Shown here: one piece after another, positions 46,966 through 55,602 of the stretch
Numbering within the stretch: the first letter of the stretch is position 1
Layout of the letters: every line of letters starts with the position of its first letter
From: an uncultured bacterium
GTDB lineage: Bacteria; Verrucomicrobiota; Kiritimatiellia; RFP12; UBA1067
NCBI GenBank assembly: GCA_902779075.1
Contig: CACZAK010000013.1
Coordinates: 1 to 60,464, forward strand
Length of the DNA: 60,464 nucleotides
Reading direction: 5' to 3'
The notes under the pieces: model-generated
Seen by the model: only the letters and a program-made list of their open reading frames with translations
Told to the model about the DNA's origin: nothing
The model's database searches: none
Translations under genes and position numbers: made by a program

Positions 46966-48075
46966 TTAGCGGTCGAGAGTGAGGTGGCGGCGGACGAAAG
47001 TGGGGATGTCGAGGTCCTCGTCGTTCCACATCGTCGCGTCTGAGCGGCGGAAGCGGTCTGTGCGGGCGAGCCAGCGTTCGCCCGCGCGCTCGCGCGTGGT
47101 GTCCCGAACAGTGCCGGGAGTGGGCTTGCGCGTAAGGGTTGCGCTTTCGTCGAAGATCAGCACGACTACGGTGAGACGTCCGGAGAACGTAGCCTCGTCG
47201 TTTACGGTGCCGAGTTCAAGCGTGGCGTCGAGTCCGAATGCGGCGGAGAGCCCGCTTGCGATGGCTCCGACTTCCGAAAGGAGCAGATCGTCGCCGGCGA
47301 GGACGCCCACCAGGAGCGTTCTCACATGCGGAGATGATTCGCTGCGCTTCAGGAGGGGGCTTTCGGAGAGAGTGGCGAGTACGTTGTTGGCGCGGTCCGG
47401 CCCCTGCGCCGTGGCAGTGGCGAAGTGGGCGCGGCCGCAGCCTGTGAGGATCTTGCGGAGGCGTTCGGAGTCGAGCTGGATGTAGCCGGGGCGTTCAAGG
47501 ATGCGCCAAAGGAGAGTGACGCCAAGGGACAGCGTGTCGATTCCGCGTGAAAGGGCGTCGCGCATGTTGTCCGTGCCCGAGCCGGACACGAGTTCGTCCA
47601 GGGGAAGGAACACGGAGACGTCCGCGTGCTGTTCGATCGGTCCTATGGCGGCGCGGGCCGTGCGGACGCGTTCGGCGCCTTCGAACGAGAAGGGCAGCGT
47701 GGCGAAAACGAGCGTGGCTATGCCCATGGTGTGGAGGTGCTTGAGTATCTCGCCTGTGGCGCCGCCTCCTGTGCCTCCGCCTAGGGCAGTCACGATCACG
47801 ACGGTGCGCACGCCGTCAAGGGATGTGTCGAGAATGGACGGCGTATCCTGGAATGCGGCGCGCGCGGATGCGGGCTGTCCGCCCGTGCCGCGTCCGGCGA
47901 GCCGGTTGCCGCCGAGGAGCAGGAATGGAAGGTCGCCGTTGCCGCCGGACTGGGCGTCGGTGTCGATGGCGAGCGCGCGGACGCCTGGACCGTATGCGCG
48001 CAAGACGCCGCGTAGCATGGCGGCGCCGGCGCCGCCTACTCCGAGAAGGAGGAGAGGTGAAGGGAGGATGTTCAT
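46966..48075 (-). CDS. ftsZ: Cell-division GTPase FtsZ (divergent)
   Basis: The 369-residue tubulin homologue has LLGVGGAGAAMLRG, the tubulin signature as LGGGTGGGATG, and the C-terminal peptide DEDLDIPTFVRRHL that binds FtsA. The signature differs from the usual GGGTGTGA. The family polymerises with GTP into the division ring. Start overlaps the end of ftsA by 4 bp. The order ftsQ-ftsA-ftsZ matches the dcw cluster. Confidence 0.9.
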   Translation of the reverse strand: MNILPSPLLLLGVGGAGAAMLRGVLRAYGPGVRALAIDTDAQSGGNGDLPFLLLGGNRLAGRGTGGQPASARAAFQDTPSILDTSLDGVRTVVIVTALGGGTGGGATGEILKHLHTMGIATLVFATLPFSFEGAERVRTARAAIGPIEQHADVSVFLPLDELVSGSGTDNMRDALSRGIDTLSLGVTLLWRILERPGYIQLDSERLRKILTGCGRAHFATATAQGPDRANNVLATLSESPLLKRSESSPHVRTLLVGVLAGDDLLLSEVGAIASGLSAAFGLDATLELGTVNDEATFSGRLTVVVLIFDESATLTRKPTPGTVRDTTRERAGERWLARTDRFRRSDATMWNDEDLDIPTFVRRHLTLDR

Positions 48076-49280
48076 TTTTTCTTGCTGCCTCCGAAGATGT
48101 TGCGGATAGCGTCGAAGAACGAGTGCCCGGACTGTTCGGGCGGAATGGTCTGGATAAGAGTGCCCACTATCGTCGCGAGCGCCGCAGGGTTCTTCTCCTG
48201 CTCAAGTCCCGCCACTTCCGGGATGATCTGTCCGAGCCGCACGGCACGTCCAAAGACGTTGGATGCGAGCGGCACGACGTTTTTCAGCGATGAACCGCCG
48301 CCTGTGAGGAACACCCCCGCGTTTAGGCGGTGCAGGAGATTCGCCTCGTCGAGTTTCGTTCTTATGATGGTGAAAAGCTCGCTCATGCGCGCGTTGACGA
48401 CGGTGTTGAGGGCGCGCTGGGAGATGGAGGCCGCGTTGAAGCCGGGCGTGGAGGCCGAGAGTGGAATGCGCACGCCGGCGTCGTCTGGGCCGATCATCGC
48501 CGATGCGGAAGAGAACTTGAGCTGCTCGGCCTGTGCGGCGGAGATGGTGAACGCGTCGCGTATGTCCTCCGTCACATGGTCGCCGCCCACGCCTACGACG
48601 TCCGCGTAGAGGAGACGTCCGTCTGCCCACGCGGTGAAGTTGGTGGAGCCTCCGCCAAGGTCTATCACGAGCGCGCCGTCGCGCTTCTGCTGTGCGGTCA
48701 ACACAGCTGCCGCCGCGCTTGTGCCCGCGTAGCACACGTCGAGAATCTCGAGCTTCGCGGCCTCGGCGGCGCTCTTCGCGTCGGCTATGCGCTGCGCAGA
48801 GCCGTGTATGCAGAGCGTGCGCAGCTTGAGGATGTGTCCGCTCATACCACGTGGAGACGAGATGTTCTCAATGTCGTCCAGACCGTAGCTGAGGCGGGCG
48901 ACCTCAAGTGCCTGACGTTCGGCGGGGAGGGTGATGTCGTACATGCGCTCGCCGATCGCCTCGACGTCCTCGTCGCCCACCGTACCGCGCGGCAGCGGCA
49001 CCTGCACGACCGTCTCCTGCGTGCGGATTTGCGGGCCGGAGATGACGAGGTATGCCTGTGCGACGGCGTAGTCGTACTGGGTGACGAGCTTCTTCTGCAC
49101 GGACGCTACTGAATACCGCGCCTGCGCGACGTCCACAATCTGGCTCTTGCGGACGCCTGATGACGGGATCCCGTCGTAGGCGGCGATGTGTATGCGCCCG
49201 TCTCCGAGTGGCTCTGCTATTGCGATTACGGTGCGGGTCGTACCGATTTCAAGTGCTGCGATTGGGTCTGAGGGATTCAT
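48072..49280 (-). CDS. ftsA: Cell-division protein FtsA
   Basis: The 402-residue actin-fold protein has AALEIGTTRTVIAIAE (phosphate 1), VQVPLPRGTVGDED, GALVIDLGGGSTNFTAW (phosphate 2) and GVFLTGGGSSLKNVVPLA (adenosine). The C-terminal SFFDAIRNIFGGSKKK is an amphipathic membrane helix. It tethers FtsZ to the membrane. It follows ftsQ by 12 bp. Confidence 0.9.
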   Translation of the reverse strand: MNPSDPIAALEIGTTRTVIAIAEPLGDGRIHIAAYDGIPSSGVRKSQIVDVAQARYSVASVQKKLVTQYDYAVAQAYLVISGPQIRTQETVVQVPLPRGTVGDEDVEAIGERMYDITLPAERQALEVARLSYGLDDIENISSPRGMSGHILKLRTLCIHGSAQRIADAKSAAEAAKLEILDVCYAGTSAAAAVLTAQQKRDGALVIDLGGGSTNFTAWADGRLLYADVVGVGGDHVTEDIRDAFTISAAQAEQLKFSSASAMIGPDDAGVRIPLSASTPGFNAASISQRALNTVVNARMSELFTIIRTKLDEANLLHRLNAGVFLTGGGSSLKNVVPLASNVFGRAVRLGQIIPEVAGLEQEKNPAALATIVGTLIQTIPPEQSGHSFFDAIRNIFGGSKKK

Positions 49281-49292
49281 GTGTTTCCTTTC

Positions 49293-50168
49293 TCATCGGC
49301 CGCCTAGGCGCGCGGGGTCCGTTGCGTAGACGCGGCCGCCCTTTTCGTATTCCGTTGCAATCCACCTGGTGGTGCGCGGCGTAAGCCGCGTGGCGATGGC
49401 CTGTGCGAGGTGTAGCAGCTGGCGGCGGAGACTCTTGCGCGAGACCTCGGAATCCTCGTGCATGCGTTCCCACGCGATCTCGGCCATGGAGTAGTCGCCG
49501 AGCGTCACGAGGAGGTAGTCCTTCTTGGAGGTATCCACTTCGAGGACGCGCAGCTCGGAGAGTTCGGGGGCCTCGTCCGACTTTGCGTCGGCGGCCTCTG
49601 CGAGCAGGTGCACCAGCCGCAGCGCGGCGCCGGCGTTGCCTTCGAGCTTATGCCCGGGGTCGTGTCGCTTGTCCGCCGCCTCGCGGATGATCGGCAGCGG
49701 CGGGCTGTTGAACGTGCGGAACACCACGCCGTCGTAGTCGGCCACGAGTCCGGAGCTGGGCGACCCCTTGGCCGGGGCGATGCGCACTGCGGGCTCGCGC
49801 TCCTTCACGTCCACCGTCACGCGGCGCGGGAGCCTCCGCTCCACCTTGATGTCCTTGATGTTCGGTATGCGCGCGATTAGGCCCTTGCGGAGATCCTCGT
49901 ACGGGATTGTCGCCAGATTCGCGCCGTTTGTCAGGCCGAAGTAGTAGATGATCGTATCCGGCTTGACGTTCTTGCCCGACGACGTCACGACCACGTCGAT
50001 CGCGGAATCCTGCACGCGGAACTGCTCGCGCCAGATTGCGCTGAGCGCGCCGCCGCCTATGGCAAGTCCACTGCAGGCCGCAGCCGCGATGACCAGCAAG
50101 GAGACGGCGACGGCGATCCTGCGGCGGATGGCTACCTGGCTTTTGACGTTTGTGTTTCTCTTAATCAT
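49293..50168 (-). CDS. ftsQ: Cell-division protein FtsQ (POTRA)
   Basis: The 291-residue protein has an N-terminal transmembrane helix (RIAVAVSLLVIAAAACSGLA) and a POTRA domain (DSAIDVVVTSSGKNV, GLIARIPNIKDIKVERRLPR, VDVKEREPAVRIA). It links divisome components in the periplasm. It overlaps ddl by 8 bp. Confidence 0.8.
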   Translation of the reverse strand: MIKRNTNVKSQVAIRRRIAVAVSLLVIAAAACSGLAIGGGALSAIWREQFRVQDSAIDVVVTSSGKNVKPDTIIYYFGLTNGANLATIPYEDLRKGLIARIPNIKDIKVERRLPRRVTVDVKEREPAVRIAPAKGSPSSGLVADYDGVVFRTFNSPPLPIIREAADKRHDPGHKLEGNAGAALRLVHLLAEAADAKSDEAPELSELRVLEVDTSKKDYLLVTLGDYSMAEIAWERMHEDSEVSRKSLRRQLLHLAQAIATRLTPRTTRWIATEYEKGGRVYATDPARLGGR

Positions 50169-51069
50169 GGGCTGCGGTCTTCAGAATGCGGTCGCAGAGA
50201 TGCGGGAAATCGATGCCGACCTTGGCGGCGGCCTTTGGCACGAGGGAGTGTCCGGTCATGCCGGGAGAGGTATTGAGCTCAAGCACGTACATTTTACCCT
50301 CGGGCGTCACCCGGAAGTCGACGCGCGTCACGCCTCGGCATCCGGCGGCGTCGAACGCGGCGAGCGCGATGCGCTGCATTTCGGGGCAGAAGGGATCGTC
50401 GGGGAAGGGGTAGCGCGTCTCGTCGGAATTGTACTTCTCCTCGTAGCCGTACCAGCCGTTCGGCGCGCAGATCTCCACGACGGGGAGGGCCTCGTGTCCG
50501 ATCACGCCCACGGTCGTCTCGCGTCCGGGGACGTACGCCTCTACGAGCGCCTCGCCCTCGCCGCCGAACTTCTCGCGGTCGATGCGCTGCGCCTCCGAGA
50601 CGGCATGCGCGAAGTCCTCCGCGCGCTTCACGAGGTACACGCCCACGCTCGACCCGTCACGCGGCGCCTTCACGACGCACGGGTAGCCGACCGGCGAATC
50701 CGCGAGCGGACGCGACGGCGTGGCGACAGCCCAGGCGGCCGTGGGCACGCCTGCGGCGTCGAGCACCTTCTTGGTGGCGATCTTGTCCATCGCGAGCCGG
50801 CTCGCCGCCGCGCCGGGGCCCGTGTAGGGGATGCCGCGCGCGTCGAGCGCGGCCTGCACGCCGCCGTTCTCACCCCAGCCGCCGTGCAGCGCGATGTAGC
50901 ATGCGTCGGCGTCCCCTGGGAGGGCGTCGAGACTGTCGGCGTCCAGCCGCACGGGCACGACGTCGTAAGTGCCAAGCGCGCCCAGCGCCTCGGCAACGTT
51001 CTTTCCTGACACGAGCGACACGTCTCGTTCGTTCGAGGTGCCACCCATCAATACACAAATTCTCTTCAT
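50161..51069 (-). CDS. ddl: D-alanine--D-alanine ligase
   Basis: The 302-residue ATP-grasp enzyme has VLMGGTSNERDVSLVSGKNV, ALHGGWGENGGVQAALDARG, IPYTGPGAAASRLAMDK, the ATP loop KAPRDGSSVGV and the metal-binding ELNTSPGMT (usual EINTxPGMT). It makes the D-Ala-D-Ala end of the peptidoglycan stem peptide. First gene of the minus-strand division cluster; mur genes are not adjacent. Confidence 0.9.
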   Translation of the reverse strand: MKRICVLMGGTSNERDVSLVSGKNVAEALGALGTYDVVPVRLDADSLDALPGDADACYIALHGGWGENGGVQAALDARGIPYTGPGAAASRLAMDKIATKKVLDAAGVPTAAWAVATPSRPLADSPVGYPCVVKAPRDGSSVGVYLVKRAEDFAHAVSEAQRIDREKFGGEGEALVEAYVPGRETTVGVIGHEALPVVEICAPNGWYGYEEKYNSDETRYPFPDDPFCPEMQRIALAAFDAAGCRGVTRVDFRVTPEGKMYVLELNTSPGMTGHSLVPKAAAKVGIDFPHLCDRILKTAAHD

Positions 51070-51214
51070 TTTCTGCGGCGCTCCTGACGCCAGTTTTCAA
51101 GCGGTGAAATTATACCACAAAATGTGCGCGCGCGGCACGGTTAACGATTTTTCAAGGTGAAAAATGTTGCGCCAGTTGGGCACGCAGTTCGTCCGCTTGT
51201 GGTATACTATCGCC

Positions 51215-52807
51215 ATGCAAATCATCGATTGTGACTATTTCGTCGTCGGCTCCGGCATGAGCGGGCTCATGAGCGCGCTCCACCTCGCGCCGGCAGGCCG
51301 TACCGTGCTCGTCACCAAGCAGCGCCTTGAGGACTGCAACACCAACTTCGCGCAGGGCGGAATCTGCTGTGTGGCGGACCCCGCCGACTCTTTCGAGGAA
51401 CACGTGCGCGATACGCAGATCGCGGGCGCGGGACTGTGCGATGAGGCCGTTGTGCGCAAGATCGTGTCGGAGGCGCCGGCGGGCATCCAGGACCTCATCG
51501 ACTGCGGCGTGCGGTTCGCGAAGAAGGAGGACGGCAAGTGGGACCTCGGACGCGAGGGCGGACACTCCATGCGCCGCATCTTCCACGCGGGCGACATCAC
51601 GGGACAGAAGTGCGAGGCCGCCATGGTGCGCACGGTGAAGCGCCACCCCGAGATCGAGGTACACGAGAACACGATCGTGATCGACCTCATCATCACAAAG
51701 CGCATCGGCGTGAAGGGACCGAACCGCTGCATCGGCGCTTATGTGCTCGACCGCGAGACGGAGGAAATCTACGCCATCCGCTCTCCCAACACGATTCTCG
51801 CTACGGGCGGCTGCGGCAAGGTGTACCTATATACCTGCAACCCCGACGTGGCGACGGGCGACGGCGTGGCCCTCGCCTGGCGCGCGGGCGCGAAGGTGGA
51901 GAACATGGAGTTCATCCAGTTCCACCCCACGTGTCTCTACCACCCGCAGGCGAAGCGCTTCCTCATCAGCGAGGCCGTGCGCGGGGAAGGGGCCGTGCTG
52001 GTGGACCGCCATGGACAGCCGTTCATGCAGAAATACGACGCGCGCGGGTCGCTTGCGCCGCGCGACATCGTGGCGCGCGCGATCGACAGCGAGATGAAAC
52101 GCACGGGCGACCCCTACTGCTGCCTCGACATCCGGCGCAAGGGCCGCGCCTTCCTCGAGAAGCGCTTTCCCAACATCTTCCACAAGTGCCTTGAGTTTGG
52201 CATCGACATGTCGAAGGACCTCATCCCGATCGTGCCCGCCGCGCACTACTGCTGCGGCGGCGTGCAGGCGACAGTGGACGGGCGCACCTCAGTGCAGGGG
52301 CTCTCGGCAGTCGGCGAGACGGCCTGCACAGGACTCCACGGCGCAAACCGCCTCGCGTCCAACTCGCTCCTTGAGGCGCTTGTCACGGCGCGCCTTACCG
52401 CGCAACGCCTCACCGCGCATCCCGAGAAGAGCGTGAAGAGCATGCCCATTCCCGTGTGGCGCATCGGGCGCGCCGTCGCGCCGGACGAGGCGGTGCTCGT
52501 GTCGCACATGTGGGACGAAATCCGCCGTCTGATGTGGGACTACGTGGGCATCGTGCGCACGAACAAGCGCCTCGCGCGCGCGCGACACCGCATCCAGACG
52601 CTCCGCAAGGAAATCCGCGAATACTACTTCGCCTACCTTGTCACTCCTGACACGCTAGAGCTCCGCAACCTCGCCGTCTGTGCCGAGCTGATCATCCGCA
52701 GTGCGCAGAAGCGCCACGAATCCCGCGGCCTCCACTATACGCTGGACTATCCCCTGAAGGCAAAGCGACTCCATTCAACCGTGCTCCCCGGATTCCCCGT
52801 AAAGTAA
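51215..52807 (+). CDS. nadB: L-aspartate oxidase
   Basis: The 530-residue flavoprotein starts CDYFVVGSGMSGLMSALHLA (FAD dinucleotide site), then TNFAQGGICCVADPADS, the active-site GGHSMRRIFHAGDITG, FIQFHPTC, RGEGAVLVD and the catalytic Arg in PRDIVARAID, ending in GLHGANRLASNSLLEAL. It oxidises L-aspartate to iminoaspartate for NAD synthesis. TATACT at 51203-51208 lies 6 bp before ATG, so the mRNA may be leaderless; no convincing ribosome site is present. Confidence 0.92.
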   Translation: MQIIDCDYFVVGSGMSGLMSALHLAPAGRTVLVTKQRLEDCNTNFAQGGICCVADPADSFEEHVRDTQIAGAGLCDEAVVRKIVSEAPAGIQDLIDCGVRFAKKEDGKWDLGREGGHSMRRIFHAGDITGQKCEAAMVRTVKRHPEIEVHENTIVIDLIITKRIGVKGPNRCIGAYVLDRETEEIYAIRSPNTILATGGCGKVYLYTCNPDVATGDGVALAWRAGAKVENMEFIQFHPTCLYHPQAKRFLISEAVRGEGAVLVDRHGQPFMQKYDARGSLAPRDIVARAIDSEMKRTGDPYCCLDIRRKGRAFLEKRFPNIFHKCLEFGIDMSKDLIPIVPAAHYCCGGVQATVDGRTSVQGLSAVGETACTGLHGANRLASNSLLEALVTARLTAQRLTAHPEKSVKSMPIPVWRIGRAVAPDEAVLVSHMWDEIRRLMWDYVGIVRTNKRLARARHRIQTLRKEIREYYFAYLVTPDTLELRNLAVCAELIIRSAQKRHESRGLHYTLDYPLKAKRLHSTVLPGFPVK

Positions 52808-53070
52808 CCATCCAGAAATATTGTACAAGCTAGGGCTCCACGTCAAAAACCGGCCTACTGACAAGGCTTATACCCTCCTGTACATAATCCTTAATCCCTT
52901 ACTACCCAGCCACGAGACTCCCTGTGGCTCATAATTCCCCTCATCGTGGTTCATAATTCCCCCGCGTGTGGCTCAAAAATACCCTCCCTGTGGCTCAAAA
53001 ATCCCCCCGTACGGGGGGAGAACACAAAACCCTCCTACCGCAATTTTAGGATAGTCTGCGGAACGGGTTT
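52808..53070. other. Intergenic region with four degenerate repeats
   Basis: From 52918 to 53010 four copies of a GTGGYTCAWAAWTMCCC-like unit follow each other at 22-28-bp spacing. GC-rich stretches lie on both sides. No gene is seen. Confidence 0.55.
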
Positions 53071-53084
53071 TTGCTATACTTTGT

Positions 53085-53462
53085 CCCGCTTCGGTGAAGC
53101 GGCGTGAGCCGTAGCTGAAATGAACACTTTGATCTTTGACATTGGTTTCAAATGCGAGAAAACAGGTCTGACCTGAATTCTCAGTTTGAAACTACTAGGC
53201 TGGGGAGGCAGATGGAAGTTGTCCATTGTCGAGCCGGCCAAAACCCCGGGAAAAGTCGCGTTTCGTTGCGACTGAACGGTAGGGTGGTCGCCCTGTGACC
53301 AACCGCTGCCAGGCCCGGGGAGCTGCGGAAACGCATCCGACGCCCGTAGCAACGTACGCAACAGCGTATGACGCTTGATCAGAAAACCGCTAATTTTCAA
53401 AGTCCAGGCGAAATACGATGATGCGCGCGCGTGGTGTAACCACGCGGCGCATCCTCATTTTC
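53085..53462 (+). ncRNA. Candidate structured RNA of about 375 nt
   Basis: An extended -10 (TGCTATACT, 53071-53079) precedes a stretch with nested inverted repeats: GTTTCAAA...TTTGAAAC (53145-53192) enclosing GAGAA/TTCTC and CAGGTC/GACCTG; ATGGA/TCCAT; CCCCGGG/CCCGGGG enclosing AGTCGC/GCGACT and GGTC/GACC; and a final ATGCGC..GCGTGG/CCACGC..GCGCAT hairpin at about 53421-53452 followed by T-rich sequence, like a terminator. No long frame is present. It does not match tmRNA, RNase P, SRP or 6S RNA features that I know. Identity unknown. Confidence 0.45.
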
Positions 53463-53519
53463 TAGTTTGGACTAAGGCTCTTAGCGGTGCCGCTGATCAG
53501 ATATGGATCTTGAGGTGCG

Positions 53520-53576
53520 CCGTTTTAATTTGCCGCGAAACGGAATCACGCACAAAACCGCGCGGCAAGTAAAAGG
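53520..53576 (+). promoter_or_regulatory. Inverted repeat before the restriction-modification genes
   Basis: TTTGCCGCG and CGCGGCAA arms with flanking TTTTAA/GTAAAA enclose about 22 nt and end in AAAAGGAG, the ribosome site for the following frame. The structure could control entry into the mod gene. Confidence 0.45.
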
Positions 53577-53589
53577 AGTGAATGATGCG

Positions 53590-53724
53590 ATGGAAACATG
53601 TTTGTATATCCGTAACGGCGTGCAGTATCTCATTGGTGTCGTTCACTCTTGGAGGGACGCATTTGATGCGTCCACAGAGAGGGGCACCGTCTTCGGTGAC
53701 CACAGGAGATCCGGTCGTGTCTGA
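53590..53724 (+). CDS. Possible small upstream gene overlapping mod
   Basis: A 44-codon frame (METCLYIRNGVQYLIGVVHS...) lies downstream of a strong AAAAGGAG and ends at TGA overlapping the GTG start of mod (53717). It may be a leader peptide coupling translation of mod. No family is recognised, and an in-frame 5' extension of mod from ATG 53582 competes for the same ribosome site. Confidence 0.3.
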   Translation: METCLYIRNGVQYLIGVVHSWRDAFDASTERGTVFGDHRRSGRV

Positions 53725-55600
53725 AATAACCAAGCTCCAAAAGCGCATCCATGAACTTGAAAAGGACAATGCACGTCTCGCACATGAACTGTCCGTGAAG
53801 ATGGACAAATACGGGCTTTATTGGCTCGACTGTCCAGAGGCGTTCGATTCCGAAACAGAAGGTAAGATTCCCGTTCTAGAAGAAATTGCGGAACGGGAAA
53901 TCCGAAACGCTGACGGGAAACCTACTCACATTCTCATTGAAGGTGACAATTACCACGCCCTCACATGTCTCAACTTTACCCATCGAGGCAAGATCGATGT
54001 CATCTACATTGATCCGCCGTATAACACGGGGGAGGATTTCACGTATTGCGACAAACGATTTCTTGATAAATATCCAAATGGTGAACTCATAAGGAAAGAT
54101 CATCCATTGCGACACAGTGCTTGGTTGTCGTTCATGGACAAGCGTTTGCGGCTTGCTAAACAGTTATTGCGTAATACGGGGGCGATATTCATCTCAATCA
54201 ATGAAGACGAGTATGCTAATCTGCGTTTGTTGTGTGACAAGATATTTGATGACAGTAACTATGTAACGACTTTTACTGTTCGTGTACGGCATGAGGACCG
54301 AATCCTAAAAGGCGACAAGCCGATTCACGAGACAACGGAGTTTCTCCTAATGTATCAACGAAGTTCGTCGTTCAAAATCCAGAAGCGAGAGGTTGACAAT
54401 TCTGATCCGTCTGAATACCGTTATGCTATCAAGGAGTTGATAGATGATCCAAAAATCGTGGAGATGGGTGGAAAGAGGGTTTGTATATTCCAACCAGGAC
54501 AGTATGAAATTACCGATGTAAAACCATCGTTTAGAAACTTAAAGAAGATAAACATACGAGGGTCTATAAAACGAGGCAATAGCTCTGGACGTTTCCACAT
54601 GACATACTTAGAGCCTTTGAAGAATGATTTCAATGTTCTTTACAAGGTTGAAGGGATAGGAGATGATGGATTGGGATATCGTTATTTTCTCTCTCGTGCT
54701 GGTGCTAATCGTGCAAATGGGTTTTATTTTCAGGGAGAACCGATGGAGCGGTCGGATGTACGAGAAGTGCCATACCCAAATTTCATGGATATGGAGGAGG
54801 CCTTTAATGCAGTTGGAACAGAAGGAGGGGTCCCATTTGATGGAGGCAAAAAACCTATAGCATTCATCATGGCAATGATGAAAATTGCTGGGATTGAGAA
54901 GAAGGGAAACGCAACCATCCTTGACTTTTTTGCAGGAAGTGGATCAACGGTTCACGCTGTGAGTGTAATGAATGAAGATGGTGGAAAGCGTGTTGCAATC
55001 GCGGTACAAAACGCCGATGTAACCTATGAAATCAAAAATGGCAAGGAACGGGCGAAAAAAGGATGTGAGAATGCATACAACGGCGGATTTAAACGAATTG
55101 TTGACATAACGTATAAGCGCGTGGAAAATGTTATTCAAGGGTATCGTGACTCAACGGGGCGCGATGTCTCGGGGTTTGGCGGATCGTTGAAATACTACCG
55201 GACTGCGTTTGTCGGGAAACATGGGTGTGCCGACGCGTTGGATGAAGACCGGGATGAACTTGCCGCAAACGCAGGTACGATGCTCGCGCTTGCCGAGGGG
55301 ACACTGGATGAAGTGTCCCTACCGAAGAAGGCGAATGGATTCTGGCGGCATTACACGGATGGAGACCACAGGCACACGTTCGTCTATTACTCGGCGAGGG
55401 CGAAGGAGCTGCCATCGCTTGCAAAAGAGGCCGACAAGATTCGTGGTAAGGACAAAGCAGCTAAGCTTTCCGTCTATGTCTATACGATCGGTGGGAGTGT
55501 CGCCGGATATGAAAACGAGTTCGACGATCTTACGAACATTGAGTTGAAACCGATCCCTGAACCGATACTTGACATCTACAAATCCGTGAATGGAGATTGA
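53717..55600 (+). CDS. mod: Type III restriction-modification methyltransferase (Mod)
   Basis: The 627-residue protein begins with a coiled-coil (ITKLQKRIHELEKDNARLAH) and has motif IV IDVIYIDPPYNTGEDF (about residue 95) before motif I ILDFFAGSGSTVHAV (about 400), the beta-class order of type III Mod and related DNA N6-adenine methyltransferases. The target-recognition region lies between them. GTG 53717 has AGGAG 8 bp upstream; ATG 53582 would add 45 residues. It directly precedes res. Confidence 0.85.
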   Translation: MSEITKLQKRIHELEKDNARLAHELSVKMDKYGLYWLDCPEAFDSETEGKIPVLEEIAEREIRNADGKPTHILIEGDNYHALTCLNFTHRGKIDVIYIDPPYNTGEDFTYCDKRFLDKYPNGELIRKDHPLRHSAWLSFMDKRLRLAKQLLRNTGAIFISINEDEYANLRLLCDKIFDDSNYVTTFTVRVRHEDRILKGDKPIHETTEFLLMYQRSSSFKIQKREVDNSDPSEYRYAIKELIDDPKIVEMGGKRVCIFQPGQYEITDVKPSFRNLKKINIRGSIKRGNSSGRFHMTYLEPLKNDFNVLYKVEGIGDDGLGYRYFLSRAGANRANGFYFQGEPMERSDVREVPYPNFMDMEEAFNAVGTEGGVPFDGGKKPIAFIMAMMKIAGIEKKGNATILDFFAGSGSTVHAVSVMNEDGGKRVAIAVQNADVTYEIKNGKERAKKGCENAYNGGFKRIVDITYKRVENVIQGYRDSTGRDVSGFGGSLKYYRTAFVGKHGCADALDEDRDELAANAGTMLALAEGTLDEVSLPKKANGFWRHYTDGDHRHTFVYYSARAKELPSLAKEADKIRGKDKAAKLSVYVYTIGGSVAGYENEFDDLTNIELKPIPEPILDIYKSVNGD

Positions 55601-55602
55601 AA

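Noticed and set aside
53085..53462. tmRNA, RNase P RNA, SRP RNA or group II intron
   Set aside because: None of the diagnostic conserved segments (tag frame, P4 core, SRP Alu/S-domain loop, domain V) is present.
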